Of a stretch of 64,000 nt of DNA, positions 7,695 to 16,716 are shown piece after piece. Location of the stretch: NCBI RefSeq assembly GCF_003481985.1, contig NZ_QUMD01000001.1, forward strand, positions 248,001 through 312,000, read 5' to 3'. The notes beneath the pieces were generated by a model. That model saw nothing but the letters and a program-made list of their open reading frames with translations, was not told the origin of the DNA and searched no databases. The stretch's first letter is position 1; every line of letters begins with the position of its first letter. The DNA comes from Clostridium sp. OF09-36. Its GTDB lineage: Bacteria > Bacillota > Clostridia > Lachnospirales > Lachnospiraceae. The position numbers were made by a program, and so were the translations under genes.

Positions 7695-10133
7695 TTACAG
7701 CATGCCTTCCACATCTGCCTGCATCACGGCCGCCATGCCCTCCGCTGTATACTCCACCGCATCTGCGTAAACCGGAAGTCCCAGTTCCTGAAGTGTTTTT
7801 GTGGTAGAGGGGCCGATGGAAATGAGCTTTGCAGTCATCTGCACCTTCACCTCCTGCTCCAGCATTGCAGCCAGCGCCTGGGCCGCAGAGCTGCTTGCTA
7901 CGGTCACATAGTCCACCTCCCGGATCACCCGGTTTAATTCTTCTGCGCGTCGCAGGTCGGTCCAGGTTTCATAACAGCCGATATCATCGTATGCAATTCC
8001 TGCCTTTGCCAGTGCCTGCGGCAGTACCACAGAGCCGCGTTCAGCGCGGAATAAGGCAACCGTTTCCTCCGGCTTTAAGGCCGGGATCCACTCTGCTGCC
8101 AGATCCGCCCCGGAAAAGCTTTCCGGCACAAAATCACTCTGGAAACCATGGCGTAAAAGTGCCTCCGATGTTTTCCGTCCAATGACTGCGAACTTTACAT
8201 TCATGAGGCTGCGCAGGTCAATCCCCTGTTTTCTTAACATCTCAAAGAAGATATCCACTCCATTTCCACTGGTGAACACGATCCACTGGTAAGTTCCGAT
8301 TTTCCTAAGCGCCTGCTCAATCTGTTCATTCCACAGTGGTCTTGTTTCGATCAGGCTTAATGCGATCAGCTCCGCTCCAAGCGGATGAACCGTATCTTCC
8401 ATCTCTTTTGCAAAGCCTCTGGTTCCGGTCACCAGGATCCGTTTTCCGGAAAGAGCCCCTTTTCCAAACCAGGAAAGGGAATCCTTTAAGTCCACTACCG
8501 GGCCTATCACGGAAATCGCCGGGGTTTTTAAACCGGCACGCTCTGCCGTCTCTGCGATATGGGCCAGATCGGCCTTCACGCTTTTCTGGGCTGCCGTGGT
8601 CCCTCGCTCCAGGACGGCAGCCGGTGTTTTCGGGTCTTTTCCATTAGCAATCAGATTTGAGGCGATCTTATCCAGATTTTTCAATCCCATGAGGAAAACC
8701 AGCGTTCCCTCTTCCTTTGCAAGGGTCCGGTAATCCAGTGCAGACTCTTCCTTGCTGATATCCTCATGTCCGGTGATCACATGGAAAGAAGAAGCCAGGC
8801 CGCGGTGTGTCACCGGGATTCCCGCATAAGCCGGTACACTGTAGGAAGATGACACACCAGGTACGATCTCAAACGGAATCTTTCTTTTCGCAAGCTCCAG
8901 TGCTTCCTCTCCACCGCGCCCGAAAATAAAGGGATCGCCGCCCTTTAAGCGGACAACTGCTTTCCCTTCCAGCGCCTTTTCCACCAGCAGCGCAGAAATC
9001 TCCTCCTGGCGCATGTGGTGATGACCGGAACGTTTGCCTGCATAGATCAGCTCTGCATCCAGCCGGGCCTCATTTAAAATAGAACCGGAGATCAGGTTGT
9101 CGTAAACGATCACATCGGCTTTCCGAACGCAATCCAGCCCTTTTTTCGTAAAAAGGCCGGCATCTCCCGGTCCTGCACCAACCAGATAGACCGGTTTGCA
9201 GCGGACCGCAACCGTCAGGTCGTGAGCCAGCTTTTTCGCACAATCGAGAGGTTCTGCCTCCAGCACACAGCTCTGGCTCCGGTACTGCGGGTGCACGCCG
9301 TCCTGTGCATACATCACATGCATCGTCAGCTCACCGGCTTTTCTATCCAGCCTGCAGTGCGCTCCGCACGGGGCATTGCAGCCACCGCCCAGGATTGTCA
9401 GAAACTCCCGCTCTGCCGTAAGCTCCGCCTCTGTCTCCACAGAATGGATGGCCTGCATGATCTCTGCCAGCTCTCCTTCCCGGATTTCCACTGCCAGGAT
9501 TCCCTGCCCTGCTGCCGGCACAAACTGTTCCCGGTCAAGATGCTCAAAATACAGGGTATCCGCAGCCTCACTTCCCGCACTCAGTTTTTTCCCCTCGATC
9601 TCCAGACGCTTCAACCCCGCTGCAGCCAGCAAAATCCCGTCATACTGCCCGCTCTTTAACTTTTCCAGCCGGGTCTGTACATTTCCGCGCAGCAGCTTCA
9701 CCTGCACCTGCGGGTTCATCTGCTGAATCTGGATCTGTCTACGCAGGGAGCTGGTTCCAATTACACTTCCCGGCGCCAGTTTCCGGGCCGGAGTGCCGGT
9801 TGTCGTGACCAGCACATCGGACGCATCCTCCCGTGAAAGCACTGCTCCAAGAGCCAGTCCTTTTGGAAATTCCATCGGCATATCCTTGGCACTGTGGACT
9901 GCCATATCGATTTTTCCTTCCAGGAGTGCTTCCTCCAGTTCCTTAGTGAAGACTCCTTTTCCACCAAAGCTGGTCAGCGAACGGTCCAGGATCTTATCTC
10001 CCTTCGTGCTCATCGGCACAATTTCGATCTCTAAAAATGGAAAATGTGCCAGAATCACTTCCCGCACAATTTCCGTCTGGACCATTGCCAACCGGCTCTT
10101 TCTTGTTCCGATCCGCAATGTGTTGTTATTCAT
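7695..10133 (-). CDS. hemC-cobA-hemD: Triple fusion: hydroxymethylbilane synthase - uroporphyrinogen-III methyltransferase - uroporphyrinogen-III synthase
   Basis: The 812-residue protein joins three consecutive enzymes of tetrapyrrole synthesis. Residues 1-310 are HemC: RIGTRKSRLA, catalytic Asp84 in VHSAKDMP, and Cys252 in GGGCNAPCG that holds the dipyrromethane cofactor. Residues 313-555 are the SUMT/CobA methyltransferase: VYLVGAGPGDAGLFTKKG, VVRLKGGDPFIFGRGGEE, PGVSSS and GIPVTHRG. Residues 562-812 are HemD: GKRILVTGTRG and VTVASSSAAQAL. It would convert porphobilinogen to precorrin-2 on one chain. An AGAGGA site precedes the ATG. CobA-HemD fusions are common in Clostridia; having HemC on the same chain is less usual. 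The frame is intact, unlike many genes in this window. Confidence 0.93.
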   Translation of the reverse strand: MNNNTLRIGTRKSRLAMVQTEIVREVILAHFPFLEIEIVPMSTKGDKILDRSLTSFGGKGVFTKELEEALLEGKIDMAVHSAKDMPMEFPKGLALGAVLSREDASDVLVTTTGTPARKLAPGSVIGTSSLRRQIQIQQMNPQVQVKLLRGNVQTRLEKLKSGQYDGILLAAAGLKRLEIEGKKLSAGSEAADTLYFEHLDREQFVPAAGQGILAVEIREGELAEIMQAIHSVETEAELTAEREFLTILGGGCNAPCGAHCRLDRKAGELTMHVMYAQDGVHPQYRSQSCVLEAEPLDCAKKLAHDLTVAVRCKPVYLVGAGPGDAGLFTKKGLDCVRKADVIVYDNLISGSILNEARLDAELIYAGKRSGHHHMRQEEISALLVEKALEGKAVVRLKGGDPFIFGRGGEEALELAKRKIPFEIVPGVSSSYSVPAYAGIPVTHRGLASSFHVITGHEDISKEESALDYRTLAKEEGTLVFLMGLKNLDKIASNLIANGKDPKTPAAVLERGTTAAQKSVKADLAHIAETAERAGLKTPAISVIGPVVDLKDSLSWFGKGALSGKRILVTGTRGFAKEMEDTVHPLGAELIALSLIETRPLWNEQIEQALRKIGTYQWIVFTSGNGVDIFFEMLRKQGIDLRSLMNVKFAVIGRKTSEALLRHGFQSDFVPESFSGADLAAEWIPALKPEETVALFRAERGSVVLPQALAKAGIAYDDIGCYETWTDLRRAEELNRVIREVDYVTVASSSAAQALAAMLEQEVKVQMTAKLISIGPSTTKTLQELGLPVYADAVEYTAEGMAAVMQADVEGML

Positions 10134-10222
10134 TTACAATTCCTCTGATTTCTCATTCACTTTTTGTGTTGCCACTCACGCACAGCGCAGACAACGGCGG
10201 ATTTCCCGCACAGTCACGGCTT

Positions 10223-11017
10223 TTATTCCTGTAGTAATCCAAGCTTCTCCATGGCATACCAGATGCCGTCCTGCTCCACGGTTTTCGTCAGAAAACTGGC
10301 ATACGGCTCCAGCTCCGGGCTATGTTTTCCCATAAGCACTGCATTCGGCACATGCTCAAACATGGCCATGTCGTTGGTGCTGTCGCCGAATACATAAGCA
10401 TCCTCAAGCGTCAGTCCGTAATGCTTTAATACCACGTCAATGGCAGTTGCCTTGCTGAAGCCCTCCGGAACACACTCATAAAAGCCGTCTCCCCGGTCGA
10501 TCACAGAAATATCCAGATCCAGGTTCCGGAAAAAGCCGGTCCGGTCACTCTGCCCGTCGGTCAGCACACAGAACTTATTTACTTCCTCATCTACCGCTTC
10601 CGGCGCAATCCACTCCACCAGCTTTCCGAAATTACTGCGGAGCTGCTGCCCAAACGGCATACGGCCGGAAGCGCTGCAGTAATAACAGGTTCCCGGTCCC
10701 TCCAGGAAGATATCCGCGTCAGAATCTACCGCAAGTCTGGCAATGCGCCGGACCTGGGCAGCTGGCATCAGCCGGTTTAAGAGAATGTTGCCTTCGGATT
10801 CCACATAGGTTCCGCAGCCGCAAAGCCAGCCATCTGCCTCGGCAATATTGTGGATTTGCTCCGTTTCCCCGTAGGAACGCCCGGTGTTGATAAAAACCAG
10901 ATGTCCCAGTGAGCGGGCAATGGAAATGGCTTTCTTGGCACTCTCTGGAACCGTTTTTGTTACTTCACTGAGTAACGTTCCGTCAATGTCAAAAAATAAC
11001 GCTTTTCTCTTACTCAC
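10223..11017 (-). CDS. Cof-type HAD-family hydrolase
   Basis: 264 residues. Motif I is FFDIDGTLL near the N terminus (nucleophile Asp), motif II falls in FINTGRS, and motifs III/IV are KATAID and FGDSTNDMAMF. The long cap between them (about residues 85-190) places it in the Cof/IIB class, which dephosphorylates sugar phosphates, nucleotides or flavin precursors. It overlaps the end of xpt by 4 bp (ATGA), so the two are translationally coupled. The association with xpt suggests, but does not show, a nucleotide-related substrate. Confidence 0.88.
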   Translation of the reverse strand: MSKRKALFFDIDGTLLSEVTKTVPESAKKAISIARSLGHLVFINTGRSYGETEQIHNIAEADGWLCGCGTYVESEGNILLNRLMPAAQVRRIARLAVDSDADIFLEGPGTCYYCSASGRMPFGQQLRSNFGKLVEWIAPEAVDEEVNKFCVLTDGQSDRTGFFRNLDLDISVIDRGDGFYECVPEGFSKATAIDVVLKHYGLTLEDAYVFGDSTNDMAMFEHVPNAVLMGKHSPELEPYASFLTKTVEQDGIWYAMEKLGLLQE

Positions 11018-11601
11018 GCTTCATCTCCGCGGAACACGATCGTGCCCGTTTTTTCATCCATACTGTCAACGATCGCAAGGGATTCCAGACGGATTCCCTT
11101 AGAACGGATGATGTCTCCGCCTACCTGGAAGCCTTTTTCGATGACAATGCCAGCTCCTACTAACTCTGCGCCGGATGCCTCAACCAGGGCAGCCAGTCCC
11201 TCCAGGGCCTTTCCGTTTGCCAGGAAATCATCGATCAGAAGAACCTTATCGCCTTTTCCAAGGAACTCCTTGGAAACAATGATATCGTAAACACGTCCAT
11301 GGGTATAGGATTCTACCTTGCTGGTGTAAACATCTCCGGCGATATTCTTGGTCTTTGTTTTCTTCGCGAATACCACCGGCACATGAAACTGCTGTGCAAC
11401 CACGCAGGCAATGCCGATTCCGGATGCCTCGATGGTGAGGATCTTGTTGATCTCACAATCCGCAAATCTGCGCTTGAACTCCTTACCGATCTCCACGAAA
11501 AGATCGGTGTCCATCTGGTGATTCAAAAAACTGTCTACCTTTAATACGTTTCCTGCTTTAATCTTTCCATCCTTACGGATTCTGTCCTTTAAGAGCTGCA
11601 T
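11014..11601 (-). CDS. xpt: Xanthine phosphoribosyltransferase
   Basis: 195 residues. MQLLKDRIRKDGKIKAGNVL, IEASGIGIACVVAQ and the PRPP loop VLLIDDFLANGKAL are all characteristic of Xpt. It salvages xanthine (and possibly guanine) to the nucleotide. A GGGGG site lies just before the ATG. The 84-bp leader has only a small GTAAC/GTTAC hairpin; I find no purine riboswitch, which often precedes xpt in Firmicutes. The gene follows an FKBP-type lipoprotein on the same strand. Confidence 0.93.
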   Translation of the reverse strand: MQLLKDRIRKDGKIKAGNVLKVDSFLNHQMDTDLFVEIGKEFKRRFADCEINKILTIEASGIGIACVVAQQFHVPVVFAKKTKTKNIAGDVYTSKVESYTHGRVYDIIVSKEFLGKGDKVLLIDDFLANGKALEGLAALVEASGAELVGAGIVIEKGFQVGGDIIRSKGIRLESLAIVDSMDEKTGTIVFRGDEA

Positions 11602-11685
11602 CTGGATATCCCCCTTGTATTTTTCTGGTTGTCTCTTTTATTTTTCCCTGTAACTTTTTCTGTTACCATTCACACAGATAACTAT

Positions 11686-12747
11686 TTATTTTACTACTGC
11701 ATTATCAGCAATAAATTCAATTACCTTATAAATCATGGCTCTCTCGTCGATGCCATCCTCCCCGTAAGTATCCTGCAGGGTCTTTAGATCACTTCCATAC
11801 TGCTGTGCAATGTTCTCACGGTCAGCATCCTCGATCGTGAGACCTTCCTTCTCTGCAATGGCGTCGATCAGAAGCTGCTGCTTAATTCCGTTTTCCGAAT
11901 CCTTTCTTAACTGGTCTTTAAACTCGTCTTCGGTCATTCCGCTCATCTCTGCATAGCTCTCCAGGGTAAAGCCATAATAGGAGAACATATTTTCGTAGTA
12001 GCTGAGCTGGTTTTCGTATAACTGGTCTACTGCTGCCTCGTTCACACTGAATTCAGAATTGTCCATAGCTACCTGGAACGCATCGTTCTGCAGCTGCTGC
12101 TCGGCATTCTGCTCCTTCTCACTCTGAAGAGTGGAAAGGGTGTCGGCACGGAACTCATCGACCGTGGAGAAATCAGAAACACGCTGTACAAACGCATCGT
12201 CTAAAACAGCTGATTTCTTTTCTTCGATCTTGTTTACGGTTACATCAAATACAACCGCCTGTCCGGCCAGATCTGCATTGCCGTAATTTTCCGGGAAGGT
12301 CAGGTTCAGGCTGCGCTCTTCCCCGGTAGTGGCACCGATCAGACCGTCCTCAAAGCCATCGATAAAGGTACCGGAGCCAAGCTCTAAGTCATACCCCTCT
12401 GCAGTTCCGCCGTCGAATGCCTCGCCGTCCTTCATGCCTACATAATCAATATTTACCGTATCGCCTTCCTGGGCCGGGCGGTCGGTGATCTCAATGATCT
12501 CCGGGTTTGCTGCCAGGATATTCTGGATGCGGGCTTCCACTTCCTCATCGGTTACGGCAGTATCTGCCTTCGTCACCTCAACACCCTTGTATTCGCCAAG
12601 CTTTGTTACTTCACCCTTGTCGGTGATCTCAGCCTGGGTCTCGCTTGCTGCAGTGGTTGTCTCAGTTGTATCTGACTTTTTGCCGCAGCCTGCCGCCAGA
12701 AGTACTGCTGCCGCACAGCAAAGGGTCAGTTTCACATGTTTTCTCAT
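11686..12747 (-). CDS. Secreted trigger-factor-like FKBP peptidyl-prolyl isomerase lipoprotein
   Basis: 353 residues from ATG 12747, which follows a TGAGGAC site (an ATG 15 nt upstream is less well placed). The N terminus is a lipoprotein signal with lipobox LLAAGC. After a Thr/Glu linker come an FKBP domain (about residues 75-175: EGDTVNIDYVGMKDGEAFDG, LELGSGTFIDGFEDGL, LTFPENYG) and a helical C-terminal region rich in acidic and Gln residues, like the chaperone domain of trigger factor. It likely folds proteins outside the membrane. The family is common in Lachnospiraceae. The cytoplasmic trigger factor itself is not in this window. Confidence 0.88.
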   Translation of the reverse strand: MRKHVKLTLCCAAAVLLAAGCGKKSDTTETTTAASETQAEITDKGEVTKLGEYKGVEVTKADTAVTDEEVEARIQNILAANPEIIEITDRPAQEGDTVNIDYVGMKDGEAFDGGTAEGYDLELGSGTFIDGFEDGLIGATTGEERSLNLTFPENYGNADLAGQAVVFDVTVNKIEEKKSAVLDDAFVQRVSDFSTVDEFRADTLSTLQSEKEQNAEQQLQNDAFQVAMDNSEFSVNEAAVDQLYENQLSYYENMFSYYGFTLESYAEMSGMTEDEFKDQLRKDSENGIKQQLLIDAIAEKEGLTIEDADRENIAQQYGSDLKTLQDTYGEDGIDERAMIYKVIEFIADNAVVK

Positions 12748-12851
12748 AATTCTTGTCCTCATTTTGTCTTTCTCAATATTTCCTACAGTTATAACATATC
12801 GCAGGCATGAAAAAAAGCATTTCCTTATAATTTTATCATTTTTTTAGACAG

Positions 12852-12887
12852 ACGGCTGCTGTTTGCACAAGCATCCCCAGCAGCCGT
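12852..12887. terminator. Stem-loop after the M18 aminopeptidase gene
   Basis: ACGGCTGCTG (12852-12861) pairs perfectly with CAGCAGCCGT (12878-12887). It starts 16 nt past the aminopeptidase stop. There is no T-run after the stem on the minus strand, so it may act as an mRNA 3' end structure and not as a classical terminator. Confidence 0.45.
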
Positions 12888-12903
12888 AAGTGACACGCAT
12901 TCC

Positions 12904-14304
12904 CTATTTATAAAACGCGCAGAACGCTTTGTATGTATTGTATACATCCAGCTTGGAGGAAAGCTCAAACGGCGCATGCATGGAGAGAATCGGCACACCC
13001 AGATCCACCACATCGATGTTCATATGCGCTACATACTTGGCGATGGTTCCACCGCCACCCTGGTCTACCGCACCAAGCTCACCGGCCTGCCAGTACACTC
13101 CGTTTTCTTCCATGATTCCGATCACCTTTGCCATGGTCTCTGCGCTGGCATCGTTGGAGCCAGACTTTCCGCGTGCTCCGGTGTACTTGGTCAGGACACA
13201 GCCCTTGTTGATGTAGCAGGAGTTATTCGCCTCATACACATCCGCAAAGGTCGGGTCGTAAGCCGCGTTGACATCGGAAGAAAGGCAAAGTGCGTGCTCG
13301 CACAGATCCTTGACATCTGCCCCCTGCATCTGGGCCAGACGCTCCAGATAATGCTTTAAGAAATCGGAATTCATGCCGGTGTTGCCCTCGGAGCCGATCT
13401 CCTCCTTGTCAACCAGCGCCGTTACCGTGGTGTATTCCGGGCGCTGTGCCTGTATTTCTGCCATCAGCGCCGTATAAGCGCAGACGCGGTCATCCTGTCC
13501 GTAAGCACCGACCATGCTGCGGTCCAGGCCGATATCGGCAGCCTTGTATGCCGGGACCATGACGATCTCAGCCCGGTAAAAGTCTGCCTCGGTAATACCA
13601 TATTTCTCATTTAAGAGCTTTAATGCCATCAGCTTCACCGGCTCTTTTACGCTGTCATCCACGAACGGAATGGAACTGATGATCACATTCAGTTCTTCTC
13701 CCTTTAAGCCTTCGCTTAGCTTGCGCTCATTCTGCTTTGCTGCCAGGTGCGGGAGCAGGTCACTGACGCAGAATACCGGATCGCCTTCTTCTTCACCAAT
13801 TGAAATTTTTACGGTCTCGCCGTTCTTCTTAATGACCACGCCGTGCATGGCAAGCGGGGTGGTTCCCCACTGGTATTTACGGATTCCGCCGTAATAATGG
13901 GTCTTGAAATAAGCAATATCCGTTTTCTCATAAACCGGATTCGGTTTTAAGTCCAGACGCGGGGAATCGATGTGTGCGCCATTGATGCGGACACCTTCCT
14001 TTACCGGCTTTTCACCAAAGGTTGTCATGATGATCGCTTTTTTGCGGTTGATGAAGTATACCTTATCCCCCGGCTGGTACTGCTTTGTAAAGTCAATGGC
14101 ATGGTAACCTGCTGCTTCCAGGCGGTTTACCGCGGCCTCTACGCACTCGCGCTCGGTCTTTCCTTCATTCAAAAATGCTTTGTATCCTTCGCAGAACGCT
14201 GCTGACTCGTCCACCTGCTTTGGTGCTTCCTTTCCGATATGTGGGAAAGAAAATGTCAGCTGCTCTTCTAACAGCTTTCCTGCGGATTTCTCTTTTTTAC
14301 TCAT
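12904..14304 (-). CDS. M18-family zinc aminopeptidase
   Basis: 466 residues, usual for M18 (ApeA/aspartyl aminopeptidase family). Metal and catalytic motifs are visible: NGAHIDSPRLDLKP, TALVDKEEIGSEGNTG, CLSSDVNAAYDPTF and the C-terminal VPILSMHAPFEL. It removes N-terminal residues from peptides in the cytoplasm as an oligomeric di-zinc enzyme. No signal peptide is present. It is bounded by a downstream hairpin and an upstream intergenic repeat (14322-14354). Confidence 0.93.
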   Translation of the reverse strand: MSKKEKSAGKLLEEQLTFSFPHIGKEAPKQVDESAAFCEGYKAFLNEGKTERECVEAAVNRLEAAGYHAIDFTKQYQPGDKVYFINRKKAIIMTTFGEKPVKEGVRINGAHIDSPRLDLKPNPVYEKTDIAYFKTHYYGGIRKYQWGTTPLAMHGVVIKKNGETVKISIGEEEGDPVFCVSDLLPHLAAKQNERKLSEGLKGEELNVIISSIPFVDDSVKEPVKLMALKLLNEKYGITEADFYRAEIVMVPAYKAADIGLDRSMVGAYGQDDRVCAYTALMAEIQAQRPEYTTVTALVDKEEIGSEGNTGMNSDFLKHYLERLAQMQGADVKDLCEHALCLSSDVNAAYDPTFADVYEANNSCYINKGCVLTKYTGARGKSGSNDASAETMAKVIGIMEENGVYWQAGELGAVDQGGGGTIAKYVAHMNIDVVDLGVPILSMHAPFELSSKLDVYNTYKAFCAFYK

Positions 14305-14321
14305 GATGTCTGCTCCTTCTT

Positions 14322-14354
14322 CTGTTCCTGTTTGCGCAACGCGTGAACAAGAAT
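14322..14354. repeat. Intergenic inverted repeat, TGTTCA/TGAACA family (copy 2)
   Basis: In reverse complement this reads TTCTTGTTCACGCGTTGCGC followed by AAACAGGAACAG. That matches the copy at 25497-25530 in both the TGTTCAC core and the TGCGCAAACAG segment. It lies between dtd and the M18 peptidase gene. Confidence 0.6.
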
Positions 14355-14369
14355 CACTTTTTCTTTCAT

Positions 14370-14828
14370 CTACGCATGAATGCCGTTTTCATCGGCATCC
14401 AGCACCAGCGTAAACGGCCCGTCATTTAACAATTCTACCTTCATGTCTGCGCCAAAGCTTCCATGCTCCACCTTCGGAACATACTGCCTGCAGCGCTCCA
14501 CAAAATACTCATAAAGCTGGTTTGCCTTATCCGGCGCCCCCGCCTTGATAAAGCTCGGCCGATTCCCCTTATGGCAGTCCGCATACAAAGTAAACTGGCT
14601 GACCACTAAAAGCTCCCCGCCTACATCGGTCAGGGACAGGTTTGTTTTCCCGTTTTCATCGGCAAAGATCCGAAGCTTGCAGATCTTATCTGCCATTTTA
14701 TCGGCTACCGTCTCATTGTCCTCATCAGACACGCCAAGAAGGATCAGAAATCCGTTTCCGATCGCCCCGATGACCTCACCGTCGACCTTGACACTGGCCT
14801 GTGTCACTCTCTGTAAAACTACACGCAT
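14370..14828 (-). CDS. dtd: D-aminoacyl-tRNA deacylase
   Basis: 152 residues from ATG 14828, which follows an AGGAG site (an upstream in-frame ATG at 14861 lacks one). MRVVLQRVTQASVKVDGE, SQFTLYADCHKGNRPSF and GPFTLVLD are the conserved Dtd motifs. It hydrolyses D-aminoacyl and mischarged glycyl-tRNAs to protect translation. Length and sequence are ordinary for the family. Confidence 0.95.
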   Translation of the reverse strand: MRVVLQRVTQASVKVDGEVIGAIGNGFLILLGVSDEDNETVADKMADKICKLRIFADENGKTNLSLTDVGGELLVVSQFTLYADCHKGNRPSFIKAGAPDKANQLYEYFVERCRQYVPKVEHGSFGADMKVELLNDGPFTLVLDADENGIHA

Positions 14829-14910
14829 AGTATTCTCCTGTTGTAATGGTTTTCGATTCACCGTTGTTCTGTATTCTATTCTCTAGTCTGAAGCATCGCC
14901 CGGCACCATT

Positions 14911-16713
14911 CTAGCGTAATACCAGCTTCAAATACTCCAGCAGGGATTCCGTTGCCTCTTCCCGGTAGACGATCTCCCTCGCCAGCACCGGACGATCTGT
15001 GATAATGCCGTCTACCCCGAGAAGGGTCAGCCGCTCCAGTTCGCTCTTGGTATTGACCGTCCATGCATAGACTGCCTTACCTTGTTCATGCGCATTCTGC
15101 ATCAAGGCAGAGGTCACAAAACCGGAACGGATGCTGATAAAATCGACATCCTCATTGGAATAAAAATTTCCGTAAGCCGCAGAGATAATGTATCCGGTAC
15201 GGATCTCCGGCAGCACCTCCTTCACCCGCTTTAAGTAAGACAGGTTGGTGGAAGTGATCACGCACTGGTTCTCCATTCCGTATTCTTTGATCATCTCCGC
15301 CGTTTTTTCCGGCAGCTCGCTGTTTTTTCCTACATATTTGATCTCGACATTCAGACCAATCTTCTGGCTGCACAGCTCCAGCACCTCGCTAAGTGACGGA
15401 ATCCTGGTGCCCTCATATTCCGGTGAAAACCAGGAGCCCACATCCAGCTTTTCCAGCTCCGCAAAGGTCATCGATGCGATCGACCGGTTCACCCCTGCCA
15501 CCCGCTTCAAGCTGGCATCGTGCCCCAGAACGATCACCCCGTCTGAGGTCATCTGTACGTCGATCTCCGCACTGTCTGCCATTTCCTCCATGGCTGCCTC
15601 AAGCGCCGGAATGGTGTTTTCCGGTGCAGTGACCGAGCTTCCGCGGTGCGCCGTGATCTCCGTTTCGATGAGAAGCTCTTCGGAAAGCTCCGAGCCGTTG
15701 CGGACCAGATCATAGATATAAAACATTCCGACACAGACTGCCGCGGTCAGGACAATCACCAGTGTTTTGCGGTTTATGCTTCCCTTTGCCGGATAACCAA
15801 AGTCCCATCGTTCTGTGTGGAACCGGCGGTTTCTATACTGGTAATAAGCCACGGAAAGTGCCGCATACACCGCCACAGTTGCAAAAATCGAAGCCAGATA
15901 GATGATTCCGGTCTCCAGCCGGCCAGCCGCGGAAAGGAGGATCGCCATAGACAGGCTCTGCCTGAAAAAACGTACCGCACAAATTGCAGCAATGCAGACG
16001 GAAGCCGCATACACCGCTATGGCAAACGCGATCACCACAAGCTCCCAGAACATGGCAAGCGAAGCGATCTTCCATTTCCGCTTGTGGGTCATCTGCCAGC
16101 TCCGCACTACCCCGCTGTGAAAATGCTTTTGCTCGATCATACAGCCGTAAGCCGTGAGACACCTTGGAATGAGCGCCAGTATCCCAAACAGCAGCAGGAT
16201 CAGCAAAAATGCCACTGCGACCGGCTGCTTTTTCAGCTCCTGGAAAATAAAATTGGCCGGCTTATAGCGGACGATCGTCCGCAAAATAAACGGCAGATGG
16301 ATCAACAGATACTGGGCTGTCACCAAAAGCGGCAAACGCCAGTTTCTCTTTAATATCTCATCCTTTAATTTCTGGATCCCGCCCCACAAAATATGCAAAG
16401 GGGTCAGCTTCTGATAATAGGCTGACCCCTGAAATGCAGTAATCAGTCCGGCCGTCTCCAGCGACAGCAGCAGGATCCCGGCAAACGCCACCGCGGCAAA
16501 TATCAGCAGCGTCACCGGCCGTATCAGGAAGTTTCCGATATTAGCCGGTGTCAGATAGCTGTAGCCTGCCGCCTTCAGCGCAAGCCGGATCCCGCGGCTG
16601 ACAAGCCGCATATAGACCGGTGTTGTGATTCCACGGTATAAAAGCTCGAACAAAAGAATATTTTTCCAGTTCTGCCGTATGATCTGCCAGGTATCTTTTG
16701 TCAATCTCTTCAT
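14911..16713 (-). CDS. Membrane glycerophosphodiester phosphodiesterase
   Basis: 600 residues in two parts. Residues 1 to about 335 contain seven or so hydrophobic segments of the type found as the N-terminal membrane domain of clostridial GDPDs. Residues 350-600 are a GlpQ-type TIM barrel: ITAHRGSSVTAPENTI, EIDVQMTSDGVIVLGHD, LNVEIK and DGIITDRPVLA. It hydrolyses glycerophosphodiesters from lipids or teichoic acids at the membrane. It begins 3 bp after the alarmone synthetase gene stops, so the two are one transcript. Confidence 0.9.
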   Translation of the reverse strand: MKRLTKDTWQIIRQNWKNILLFELLYRGITTPVYMRLVSRGIRLALKAAGYSYLTPANIGNFLIRPVTLLIFAAVAFAGILLLSLETAGLITAFQGSAYYQKLTPLHILWGGIQKLKDEILKRNWRLPLLVTAQYLLIHLPFILRTIVRYKPANFIFQELKKQPVAVAFLLILLLFGILALIPRCLTAYGCMIEQKHFHSGVVRSWQMTHKRKWKIASLAMFWELVVIAFAIAVYAASVCIAAICAVRFFRQSLSMAILLSAAGRLETGIIYLASIFATVAVYAALSVAYYQYRNRRFHTERWDFGYPAKGSINRKTLVIVLTAAVCVGMFYIYDLVRNGSELSEELLIETEITAHRGSSVTAPENTIPALEAAMEEMADSAEIDVQMTSDGVIVLGHDASLKRVAGVNRSIASMTFAELEKLDVGSWFSPEYEGTRIPSLSEVLELCSQKIGLNVEIKYVGKNSELPEKTAEMIKEYGMENQCVITSTNLSYLKRVKEVLPEIRTGYIISAAYGNFYSNEDVDFISIRSGFVTSALMQNAHEQGKAVYAWTVNTKSELERLTLLGVDGIITDRPVLAREIVYREEATESLLEYLKLVLR

Positions 16714-16716
16714 AGA

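Noticed and set aside
7529..7714. N-terminal extension of the precorrin-2 dehydrogenase
   Set aside because: The extra residues are low-quality sequence overlapping the end of the HemC fusion gene, and GGAGG points to the ATG at 7528.
11602..11685. Purine riboswitch before xpt
   Set aside because: The 84-nt leader lacks the conserved three-way junction; only a small GTAAC hairpin is present.
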